Assembly: GCA_005778045.1 (NCBI GenBank)
Contig: SXKQ01000018.1
Location: forward strand, 1 to 51,378
Direction: 5' to 3'
Length of the DNA stretch: 51,378 nt
From: Planctomycetia bacterium
GTDB lineage: Bacteria; Planctomycetota; UBA1135; GCA-002686595
The stretch's first letter is position 1, and every line of letters begins with the position of its first letter. The notes below the pieces were generated by a model. The model was not told the DNA's origin, did not search any database, and was given only the letters and a program-made list of their open reading frames with translations. A program made the position numbers and the translations under genes. Below, piece after piece: positions 18,899-26,989 of this stretch.

Positions 18899-21800
18899 TC
18901 AGTTGCCGACGATGGAGTGCGCGCCCATGTCGCAGCGCGAGCCATCCGCGTCCACGCCGAGCGGATCGCCACTGTCCACGGCGGGCGAGCCGCTCTGGAC
19001 GTTGTGGTTGCCCGCAGGGGCATCCACGAACAGCGGATTGGCGCGCAGGTAGCCCTGCGTTGCGAAGCCGCCCCAGTCGATGATCGAGTTGTGGATCGAC
19101 CCAGGCAGCTGGGACTGGAGGTTCGAGGCCACGGCGTCACCGTTGCCCGAGCCCCAGATGATGCTGCTGCGGATCGAGACGCTCATCGAGTTCATCAGGA
19201 ACAGCTGGGCGCCGGAGTTGGTCGCCAGCGTCGCTTGCTTGAGACTGAGCACGCCGCCGTCCACGAACATGCCGCCGACTCCGCCGTTCTGCACGGAGTT
19301 GTTAGCGACCTTGAAGCCGGTCGCTTTCACGTTGGCCGAGTTCATGGCGAGTACGCCACCGACCTGCTGGCTAGCGGAGTTGAAGCTCACCGAGACTTTG
19401 TAGAGGTCCGCGCCGCCACCGTTGAGGAACAGGCCGCCTGCACGCTGGCCTGCGATGTTGCGCAGGATCACCACGTCGTCCATCTGGACTTGGGCCGAGT
19501 TCATCACGAGCACGCCGCCGCCATCACCGTTGGTGGCATTGTCCCGAACGATCGACTCGTCGAGCACGAGGCTCCCGCCATCGACCATCAGGCCACCACC
19601 CTGCTGCCGGCCCACGTTGTACTCGACCACGGCGTCGACGACCCTTAGGTGCGAGCTGTTGCGCACGTAGGCGCCGCCGCCCTGCTGGCCTTCGCTGTGG
19701 GAGAGCACGCAGTTATCGACGAGCACGCTCGTGCTGTCGGTGACGAACAGCGCGCCGCCCTGCGAGTTCTGACCACCACCGTTGGTGAGGGTCAGGTCAC
19801 GCAGCACCGTGCCGTACGTCGCCGAGCCGAACACCGTCACGCAGGGCCCCATGCGACCGCCGTCGATCGTCGTAGCGCCCGAGCCCTCGATGGTCACGTC
19901 ACGGCCCTGCACGAGCACGTTCTCGTGATACGTGCCGGAAGCGACGTGGATCACGCTGCCTTCCGGAGCGCAGGCGAGCGCCTCGGACACGCGGCGGTAA
20001 GGACGCGAACTGCTGCCGTTCGCATGCTGGCCCAAGAAGCTTCCATCGACGTAGATCTGGTTGTCGTAGGGCGTCGTGTCGACGACCTCGACAGTCACAT
20101 CCGCCACCTGGAGGTTGTCGTAGCGCGCGTCGGCGCTCTGGGTGTTCGAAGTGACGATCGTCACTATCGCTAGCCCGTCGAGCTCGCCGTCCTTGAGGCC
20201 CTTGACCTTGATATCGTGCGGATGGAACCAGTCGCTCGTGGTGAACACGAGCTGCGTCGGCTCGAGCTCGAGCTCCGTCGCGTCCGTCACCGACAGGTCG
20301 ATGGTGACCGTGTCCGTGGGCCGGTTCGTCAGGTAGATGCGGACCACGCGCTCCGAATCGGAGATCTTCGCCAGGGGGCCGCAGCCTTCCACGGCGTCTT
20401 CCTCGACGCGCACCACGGGGTCGTGCACCACGTTGACGCCACCCGCGAGCTTATCGGCGAAGGCGCGGAACGGGAGACCGCCCGAGCTACCCGTCGCGGG
20501 CAGCACGTCGATGACCGGGGTCGCCTCGCCCAGAGAGCCCTGCATGGACTGCTCGTCACCGAGATAGCCGTTCTTGAGCGGCAGCGACGGCGTGCAGAAC
20601 ACGCCCGAGCGCGTTTCCACGCGCGGGTCGAGCAGCGCGTCGCGCAGGAACGCCACGAGCGCTGCCTGCTTGTCGGCCTTGTTGCGGATCTGACCGACGC
20701 CATCGACGTCCTCGTCGAGGTCCGGCGAGTTGACTTCGGCGAAGTCCGCGCCGCGGGCGTAGAACTGGACCACCTGCTCGAGCGTCCCCGCGCCTCCGTT
20801 GTGGAAGTAGGGACCCGTGAGCGCGATGTTGCGTAGCGAAGGTGTCTTGAACGTGCCGTTCACGATTGCGTACTCGCTGCCGTTCACGCCGCCCGGGGGC
20901 ATCCACTGGAGAACCGTCGGGTCGTTGTTCTGCAGGCGCTTGGAGAGCGAGAGCGGTCCGAAGGGGCCGGTCGCGCCGGCACCGATGTCCTCGACGGTCG
21001 GGCGCACGCCGAGGTTGTAGTAGCCGACGTCGTAGAGGCCGTCCGACTGCGCGGTTCCCATGTTCAACTCGCCGATCGGCGTGCCGTTGACGATCACGGG
21101 ATAGAGGCCTGCGGGAAGACCGGGGTTGTTGCCCCACTCCATGGCCACGGTCATGTTGACGTAGCACAGCCCCGAGGGGAGCTGCTGACCGAGGGACTCG
21201 ATCGTGACCGCGGCCTCGAAGGCGAGGTCGAGCGGATCGGCGCCCGGAAGGATCGGAGCCGCAGGCCCGGCCTGCAGGTTGACCTCGAGTTCCTCGTCGA
21301 CGCAGTTCTGGCTGTTGCCCGGGATGTTGCCGGACGCGACCAACAAGCCGCCGGGCGTCCTGATCTGGATCTGGCCGCCACGCGGGTCGAAGGACAGCAC
21401 GTTCAGCGAGAAGTCCGGGAACGTGGTGAACGCAAGCTCGTTGAAGGCCTGCGATCCCACGGTCGCCATGTGCTCGACCGCGCCGTGCGCTGCCACCTGC
21501 GACCAGGTCGCGCCGGCGAACTCGGAGCCCGAGTGGCAGGCCGCGCAGGCCGCACCACCGGAGTTGTAGATGTTCATGCCCTCGAGCTGTTGCGCCGTCA
21601 TCGCGCTGGTGTCGCCGGCCGCATAGCGGTCGAAGGGCGTCTGGTTCGAAACGAGCTGCGACTCGTAGCACAGGATCGCGATGCCCCAGTAGAGCGAGAA
21701 GTTCTGCTCCATGTGGCTGTAGCCATTGACCAAGCCGCTGCCGCCGTGCCAACGGTCGTGGAATGCGTCCTCGATCAGGTCCTTGTAGGTGGTTGTTAAC

Positions 21801-22867
21801 GGGCTCATGCCATGACTCGGATAGCCGCTGAGCGCTCCGAGGTGCATGTCGTTTGGGTCGATGATTTGGTCCTTCAGCGGCATCGCCGTGACCATCTTGC
21901 GGCCGAGATCCGGCATCGTTTTGCCCACGTAACTCATCTCGAAGCCCGAGAGGGCCGGGCCGACGGCCTGGCTTGCCAGCGCGGCCTTGTCGAGCAGCAC
22001 CCTCGTCCACACGAGGTTGCCGTTCGCCCCCTTCTCGAGCACCATCGCGTTGGGGTCGAGGTCGCCCCAGATGTTCACGCCGTTGAACTTCTCCTGGGCG
22101 CGCCCGTCCCAGAAGCTGCGCACGTTGAAGATGGCGTTGATGACGGTGGGGGAGTTGCGCGGCTCGACGCGTCCCGCGTTCAAGCCATTCAGGCTGAACA
22201 GCGGGTCCGGCACGACGATGCCGTCCTCCTGGCCGACGCCCTGCGTCACGCTCGTGAAAGTCCGGCGCTGGATGCCCGAAGACGTGAAGCGATCGTTGAT
22301 GCTGCGCACGAGCGGCGAGTCGTGGTCGTTGGGGTCGGCGCGCTCGTTGAAGGGGAAGTCGCCCGACCCGACCGTGTAGTTCACGCCACCGCTGCCGGTG
22401 GGAAGCGGCTGGTAAGACATGTCGTGTCCAGGCGCGAGCTGGCTCTTCGTGCGCGTGTCGGCGCCCGCGTGCCAGTGGCAGGACGCGCAGGCGGTGAGGC
22501 CATCGGAGCCGACCTGCACGTCCCAGAAGAACGCCTTGCCGAGGCGCACGGCCGCGTCGAAGTTGGACACGAATTCCGAGAGGTTCGAGGGTAGGGGGAT
22601 ATTCGTGGCGCTGAGCGGGGCCGGAAGCTTGGTCGCGCGTGCGGTGGCGCTGGGAGCTGCCCCTCCGCCGACTCGGCTGTTGGCGTTCGCGGAGGTGCCG
22701 CTGCCGCCGATGGTCGCGCTGCCAGCGTTGCGCTGCTGGGCCTCAGAGAGGGGTGCGACGAGAAGCGCGGCAGCAAGAATGGCGGCGGCGCGACGCAGGC
22801 TGGAGGTAGCGTCGACTTCGCGCTGGCGCTGCACTTCGAGACGCCGGTGGAGGGAGTCACGGAACAT
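18899..22867 (-). CDS. Di-heme cytochrome c peroxidase-like domain fused to a right-handed beta-helix
   Basis: 1322 residues. The N-terminus has a twin-Arg-rich signal peptide (SSLRRAAAILAAALLVAPLS). The first half is a MauG/cytochrome c peroxidase-type protein: heme 1 at ACASCHWHAGAD (C127, C130, H131), NGLNAGRVEPRNSPTVINAI, FWDGRAQEKFNG, heme 2 at CAACHSGSEF (about 437-441), YFHNGGAGTLEQVVQFY, and a final helix LVAFLRDALLDPRVE. Residues about 490-620 are an insert of beta type between the second heme and the last peroxidase motifs. From about 820 there is a Calx-beta-like linker (RVVRIYLTNRPTDTVTIDLS), then a parallel beta-helix with a DUF1565-like entry (QIYVDGSFLG, GSVIHVASGTYHENVLVQGR) and about nine rungs, ending VDSGDPLGVDADGSRCDMGA. 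It is exported; the beta-helix may anchor it to a polysaccharide (inference). Confidence 0.88.
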   Translation of the reverse strand: MFRDSLHRRLEVQRQREVDATSSLRRAAAILAAALLVAPLSEAQQRNAGSATIGGSGTSANANSRVGGGAAPSATARATKLPAPLSATNIPLPSNLSEFVSNFDAAVRLGKAFFWDVQVGSDGLTACASCHWHAGADTRTKSQLAPGHDMSYQPLPTGSGGVNYTVGSGDFPFNERADPNDHDSPLVRSINDRFTSSGIQRRTFTSVTQGVGQEDGIVVPDPLFSLNGLNAGRVEPRNSPTVINAIFNVRSFWDGRAQEKFNGVNIWGDLDPNAMVLEKGANGNLVWTRVLLDKAALASQAVGPALSGFEMSYVGKTMPDLGRKMVTAMPLKDQIIDPNDMHLGALSGYPSHGMSPLTTTYKDLIEDAFHDRWHGGSGLVNGYSHMEQNFSLYWGIAILCYESQLVSNQTPFDRYAAGDTSAMTAQQLEGMNIYNSGGAACAACHSGSEFAGATWSQVAAHGAVEHMATVGSQAFNELAFTTFPDFSLNVLSFDPRGGQIQIRTPGGLLVASGNIPGNSQNCVDEELEVNLQAGPAAPILPGADPLDLAFEAAVTIESLGQQLPSGLCYVNMTVAMEWGNNPGLPAGLYPVIVNGTPIGELNMGTAQSDGLYDVGYYNLGVRPTVEDIGAGATGPFGPLSLSKRLQNNDPTVLQWMPPGGVNGSEYAIVNGTFKTPSLRNIALTGPYFHNGGAGTLEQVVQFYARGADFAEVNSPDLDEDVDGVGQIRNKADKQAALVAFLRDALLDPRVETRSGVFCTPSLPLKNGYLGDEQSMQGSLGEATPVIDVLPATGSSGGLPFRAFADKLAGGVNVVHDPVVRVEEDAVEGCGPLAKISDSERVVRIYLTNRPTDTVTIDLSVTDATELELEPTQLVFTTSDWFHPHDIKVKGLKDGELDGLAIVTIVTSNTQSADARYDNLQVADVTVEVVDTTPYDNQIYVDGSFLGQHANGSSSRPYRRVSEALACAPEGSVIHVASGTYHENVLVQGRDVTIEGSGATTIDGGRMGPCVTVFGSATYGTVLRDLTLTNGGGQNSQGGALFVTDSTSVLVDNCVLSHSEGQQGGGAYVRNSSHLRVVDAVVEYNVGRQQGGGLMVDGGSLVLDESIVRDNATNGDGGGVLVMNSAQVQMDDVVILRNIAGQRAGGLFLNGGGADLYKVSVSFNSASQQVGGVLAMNSANVKATGFKVANNSVQNGGVGGMFVDGGVLSLKQATLATNSGAQLFLMNSMSVSIRSSIIWGSGNGDAVASNLQSQLPGSIHNSIIDWGGFATQGYLRANPLFVDAPAGNHNVQSGSPAVDSGDPLGVDADGSRCDMGAHSIVGN

Positions 22868-23151
22868 GGAGTGGATCCTATTTTCTGAGCAGGAAACTTG
22901 GGTTCAGTAGCCTCATGCGAAGAGCACAGGGCACAGCGAACCGTACTCCTATGCACAGGTTCGGGTCGGAGGCGCGCCGAAAAGACTCACTCTCACACGT
23001 GTGCAAGATCGAAGCGCTGGAAGATAATTCCGCAGTCAGGGAGCTCTTCCGATCGAGCGTCCTCAGGCTTTGTTCGCTGCCGCTGAATGACAGCGCCCTC
23101 GCGCATGCCGAAGCATGCGCGAGGGCGCTGAGACCCGCTCGAGGCGAGCGG
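22868..23151 (-). other. Intergenic, promoter region of the peroxidase gene and terminator of the synthase gene
   Basis: 284 bp. It contains a strong hairpin (23091-23130) close to the synthase stop, then an AT-richer stretch (22868-23090) that should hold the minus-strand promoter of the peroxidase gene. No gene is recognised. Confidence 0.55.
23091..23130 (-). terminator. Perfect 18-bp hairpin downstream of the cellulose-synthase-like gene
   Basis: Bases 23091-23108 pair perfectly with 23113-23130 around a CGAA tetraloop, 21 bp after the stop at 23152 (minus strand). No clean T tract follows on the minus strand. It is still the strongest hairpin I found in the window and separates two large genes of the same direction. 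Confidence 0.75.
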
Positions 23152-26100
23152 CTACGGACGCAGGGCGCGGCGCGCGACTTCGCTCGAGCGCTCAGGGATG
23201 AGTCCCGAGTAGAGCGCATCGGCACGGCGGTACTCGCCGAGCTCATGAAGAGCGTCGGCGAGCGTGAGGCGCACGTTGCGATCTTCCGGGCGCAGCTGGA
23301 GCGCACGCTCGAGGAACTGCACGGAGTCCGCGCTGTTGCGCGTCTTGCGCAGCGCCGTGCCCAGGCTGATCAGGAAGTCCGCCTCCGATGACTCGCCTTC
23401 CGCGGCGCGTGCGGCGATGCGCCGCACGCTGTGGGCCGCGCGCTCGTCGATGCCCGAGGCGCCGTTCACGGCGTCGAGGTAGCCGTCGACCACGGCCTCG
23501 TCGATCGAGCCTTCGTCGACGAGCTGCTGGAAGGCCACGAGCGCGCCATCCTTGTCACCCGACCACAGTAGCGTGGTCGCGAGCCGCGTTCGCAGATCGA
23601 GGTCCTTCGGAGCGGCGGCCAGCAGGGCCTGGTAATGCCGCACCGCGCCCTTGAAGTCCCGGTTCCACGTGAGGATCTCGGGCAGGAGACGCTCGAGTTC
23701 CGCGTCGCCCGGAGCGAGCTTAATCAGCGTGCGGCAGTCTTTCTCGGCAGCGGCGAAGTTTTCGCGCGCGCAGTGGATGTGGATGATCTCGAGGCGCGTC
23801 TCGCGGTCGAGCGGCAGGCCCTCGAGCGCCTTGAGCGCGTCCTCATAGCGTCCGAGCCCCGACAGCAGGCCGGCGTACTCGCGGCGGGCGTCCAGCGCCT
23901 CGGGATAGGACGGCAGGAGCCGTGCGTACACCTCGCAGGCCTCGAAGCGGCGGTCCGCCGCGATCAGGTTGTGAGCGAACAGCAGCTCGGCCTCGAGGCG
24001 CACCTTGGCGTCGGCGTGGTGCAGGTCGAGCAGCTCGCGCAGGTTCGACATCTCCTCGCGCGCCAGCTCGTGCTCGGCGCACATCGCGTAGGCGTAGCAG
24101 AGCGACATCGACATGTCGATCGAGTTGGGGTCGAGCTCGACGAGCTTGCGGCACACGTTCGTGAGCTCCGGCCAGAGCTTCGCGCGCTCGAGACTGTCCT
24201 TCAGGAGCAGCAGGCGGAAGCGATCGGGTGCAGGACTCGCGATCGTCTCCTGGTAGATGCGCATCAGCTCCGGCGTGTCGGAGCGGGCCAGCGTGTCCTT
24301 CAAGTGCGAGCGCAGTGCCATCTCGTCCGCGTAGGTGGCGCGGAAGATGCCGTAGAAGATCGGCGCGATGGCGAGGGCCGCGAAGGACGCCGCGAATACG
24401 GGCGCCAGCACGGGCTTCTTGCGCAGGCGCGCGTCGAACTGCAGCGCCGGCGCGATGGCCTCGCGCTCGTTCTGCGAGATGAGCGACTGGGTCAGGCTGC
24501 GGCCCGAGCCCTCGAATCGGCTGAACTGCAGCACCGTCTCCCACAGGTCGTAGTTACCGGCGAGCACCTGCTCGGAGCGCAGGACCGTGGACTTGGCGCG
24601 GATCAGGCCGAGCGGCGAGGGCATCTCGACGTCGAACGTCTCGCCCACCTCGCGCTGCGTCGGCAGGATGCAGCGCAGGCCGCCCGTGCACAGGTCGCGA
24701 GACACCGTGTGCATCGGCTTCACGCCGCCCTCGGTGGAGAGCACGACGGGGAGGATGAACTCCGGGCGGTCGCTCTCGCGCTTGGAGCCGCCGAACCAGC
24801 GCCGCGAGGGCTTCGCGGAGTCAGTGCGCTCGAACTCGGCGAACCACATCGGCACGGCGTACTCGTTGCAGACGCGCATCAGCGCGTCGCGGTCGTGCAC
24901 CTCGATCTCGGCGATCTCGATGCCGTATCGGAAGCAGCGCGGGCCGTGAGCCCCGCCCGAGTTCGCGCGCGATTCCGAGGAGCGCAGCTTACCGCGGAAG
25001 CGGACTACGTTGCCGTTGGCGTGCAGCTCGAAGCCGCCCTCGCTGGCGACCGGGATCTCGTCGTAGGCGAGCAGGCCGAAGCCCTGCTCCGTGAGGTCGG
25101 TGGTGACCCCGAGGCCCGTGCGGGGCGCTCCCTCGGCATCGAGCCACTCGTAGCGCAGCGGCAGGTTGATCAGGTGGCGGTAGTTGAAGCGGCGGCTGGC
25201 GGGCGTCATCGCGCGTCGCACGTAGTCGAGCGCGATCTTCATGTGGAAGAGCACGAGTCCGCTTGAGATGCCGAGGCCCAGATAGTCGATCGAGTCCTTG
25301 AAGAAGAGCTGCATCGCCCAGCCCCAGACCAGCGCCACGCCGCTGATGGCGATGAGCACGACCTGCGGGCCGACGAGCGGCACCATGCTGGCTTTCTGTC
25401 TGCCACGCTTGGCCGTCACGACGAACTTCGACTTCCTGCGGCCGAACAGGGCACGCCACAGGCTGCGCGTCTGCGTCCAGAAGCTCGCCATGCTGAAGAA
25501 CTCGACGTTGCCCATCGAGGCGCGGCCATCTGTGACGGCGCGCATGGTGTAAATGATCGAGAGCATGTAGGTGGCGAAGATCATGCCCATGACCCAGGTG
25601 AACTCGCGCACCGGAGCGACGCCCGTGAAGAGCATCAGGATCGGCGTGGCGTAGATCGCCATTTTGGGCAGGCCGCCCCCCCAGTGGATGATGGAGGCGA
25701 AGTACGACAGGCGCTGCGCGAGGGTCAGGCCCGGCATGGTCAGCGGGTTGTCGTACGCAAGGATCGAGAGGTTGCCCTCGCCCCAGCGCAGGCGCTGGCT
25801 GTGGAAGGTGCTGACGTCGCTCGCGCCCTGACCGGCGATCATGCGCTCAGACACGTAGAGTGACTTCCAGCCGCGGGCCGCGATGCGCATGCCCGTGTGC
25901 ATGTCCTCGGTGATGGTCTGGACGGCGATGTAGCCGACCTCGGCGAGGGCCTCGCGGCGGAACATGGCCGCCGAGCCCGCGAAGATGACCGAGTTGAGAT
26001 GGTTCTTGCCGGGCTGCAGCACCTTGTAGAAGAGCTGCCCCTCGTCCCAGAAGCGCCGCTTCACGTAGTCGACCACGCCCTGGAAGGTGTCGAAGTTGTA

Positions 26101-26679
26101 GAAGGCGTGGGGGGTCTGGACCATCGCCAGTCCCTCGTCGCGGAAGTAGCCGATGAGGCGCGTGATGAAGTGCCGCGACGGGACGTGGTCCGCGTCGAAG
26201 ATGACGACGAATTCGCCGTCGGTCTTCTCGAGGGCGTTGTTGAGGTTGCCGGCCTTGGCGTGGAGGTTGTTGTCGCGCGTGACGTAGTGGACGCCGAGCT
26301 CCTCCGCGAGCGCCTTGATCTCAGCGCGCTTGCCGTCGTCGAGGACGTACGTGCTGTGGGGGTAGTCCATCGCGAGGCAGGCCTGCAGCGTGCCGCGCAG
26401 CATCTGTACGTCCTCGTTGTAGGTCGGGACGAACACGTCCACCGTGCGACCATCGAGCACTGGCTGCAGGGGCGGCTCCTCGAGCTCCCACACCTGCAGG
26501 AAGAAGAGCGCCATCGAGAGGCAGCCCCACAGCTCCGCGGCGTAGAGAATCGCGGAGGCCGCGATCGCGTAAGGGCTCTCTAGGTTCAAGGTGAACAACG
26601 CCCGGTACACGAGGTACGTAAGCGTGATCGAGAGAGTCAGCAGCATCAGCGGCTGCCGGAAGCGGTTCTTGGTAGTCAC
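23152..26679 (-). CDS. Cellulose-synthase-like GT2 with tandem PilZ domains and C-terminal TPR domain
   Basis: 1175 residues from a GTG at 26679 (reads VTTKNRFRQPLMLLTLSITL). The frame is open to 27060, but that part is proline/arginine-rich without homology and overlaps the divergent gene. Membrane helices come first, then a family 2 processive glycosyltransferase: D90 in VPTYNED, LDDGK, DAD at 162-164, TED ending at D259, and QRLRW at 295-299. More helices follow, then PilZ 1 with RFNYR (497-501) and DLTEQG (528-533), fitting the RxxxR...DxSxxG c-di-GMP pattern except Thr for Ser. A second PilZ-like fold (about 690-780) has SRDLCTGGLR. A membrane helix (about 812-836) precedes about 340 residues of TPR repeats, presumably periplasmic. 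BcsA normally ends after one PilZ domain, so the TPR tail is unusual. The product is inferred to be cellulose or a related beta-glucan. Confidence 0.9.
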   Translation of the reverse strand: MTTKNRFRQPLMLLTLSITLTYLVYRALFTLNLESPYAIAASAILYAAELWGCLSMALFFLQVWELEEPPLQPVLDGRTVDVFVPTYNEDVQMLRGTLQACLAMDYPHSTYVLDDGKRAEIKALAEELGVHYVTRDNNLHAKAGNLNNALEKTDGEFVVIFDADHVPSRHFITRLIGYFRDEGLAMVQTPHAFYNFDTFQGVVDYVKRRFWDEGQLFYKVLQPGKNHLNSVIFAGSAAMFRREALAEVGYIAVQTITEDMHTGMRIAARGWKSLYVSERMIAGQGASDVSTFHSQRLRWGEGNLSILAYDNPLTMPGLTLAQRLSYFASIIHWGGGLPKMAIYATPILMLFTGVAPVREFTWVMGMIFATYMLSIIYTMRAVTDGRASMGNVEFFSMASFWTQTRSLWRALFGRRKSKFVVTAKRGRQKASMVPLVGPQVVLIAISGVALVWGWAMQLFFKDSIDYLGLGISSGLVLFHMKIALDYVRRAMTPASRRFNYRHLINLPLRYEWLDAEGAPRTGLGVTTDLTEQGFGLLAYDEIPVASEGGFELHANGNVVRFRGKLRSSESRANSGGAHGPRCFRYGIEIAEIEVHDRDALMRVCNEYAVPMWFAEFERTDSAKPSRRWFGGSKRESDRPEFILPVVLSTEGGVKPMHTVSRDLCTGGLRCILPTQREVGETFDVEMPSPLGLIRAKSTVLRSEQVLAGNYDLWETVLQFSRFEGSGRSLTQSLISQNEREAIAPALQFDARLRKKPVLAPVFAASFAALAIAPIFYGIFRATYADEMALRSHLKDTLARSDTPELMRIYQETIASPAPDRFRLLLLKDSLERAKLWPELTNVCRKLVELDPNSIDMSMSLCYAYAMCAEHELAREEMSNLRELLDLHHADAKVRLEAELLFAHNLIAADRRFEACEVYARLLPSYPEALDARREYAGLLSGLGRYEDALKALEGLPLDRETRLEIIHIHCARENFAAAEKDCRTLIKLAPGDAELERLLPEILTWNRDFKGAVRHYQALLAAAPKDLDLRTRLATTLLWSGDKDGALVAFQQLVDEGSIDEAVVDGYLDAVNGASGIDERAAHSVRRIAARAAEGESSEADFLISLGTALRKTRNSADSVQFLERALQLRPEDRNVRLTLADALHELGEYRRADALYSGLIPERSSEVARRALRP

Positions 26680-26989
26680 GATGTTATTGGTGTTTTCGCG
26701 AGAATCCCCATGTGCAGGCGGCTCGCGGGGGTGAGCTGGCCTACGGGGAGGGTGTATGCGTCGACCGAAGCCTCCCCCGGGATCGAGGCGCGTGTCGGGA
26801 AGTGCCGCAAACTCCTGCGTAAATCCCGAAGAGCTGGAAGTTCCTGCCGGAAGGGCTTTCCCGCGGCCCGAGCCGGTCGCCGCCGCGGGGGAGGGTTCAA
26901 GTCCGGGGCCCGGTCGGTCGATCCACGGACGTCCTGCTCTCCCCCGAGAGGCTACGCCCCCCCCCGTTGCCGACTCCCCAGACCTTACG
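26680..26989. promoter_or_regulatory. Divergent promoter region between the synthase and the TPR-porin genes
   Basis: 310 bp between the two divergent starts. Its synthase-proximal end is AT-richer (26670-26705). A C9 run sits at 26957-26965, 25-33 bases before the porin ATG. I could not define -10/-35 boxes with confidence and see no clear ribosome-binding site for either gene, as is common in planctomycetes. Confidence 0.45.
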
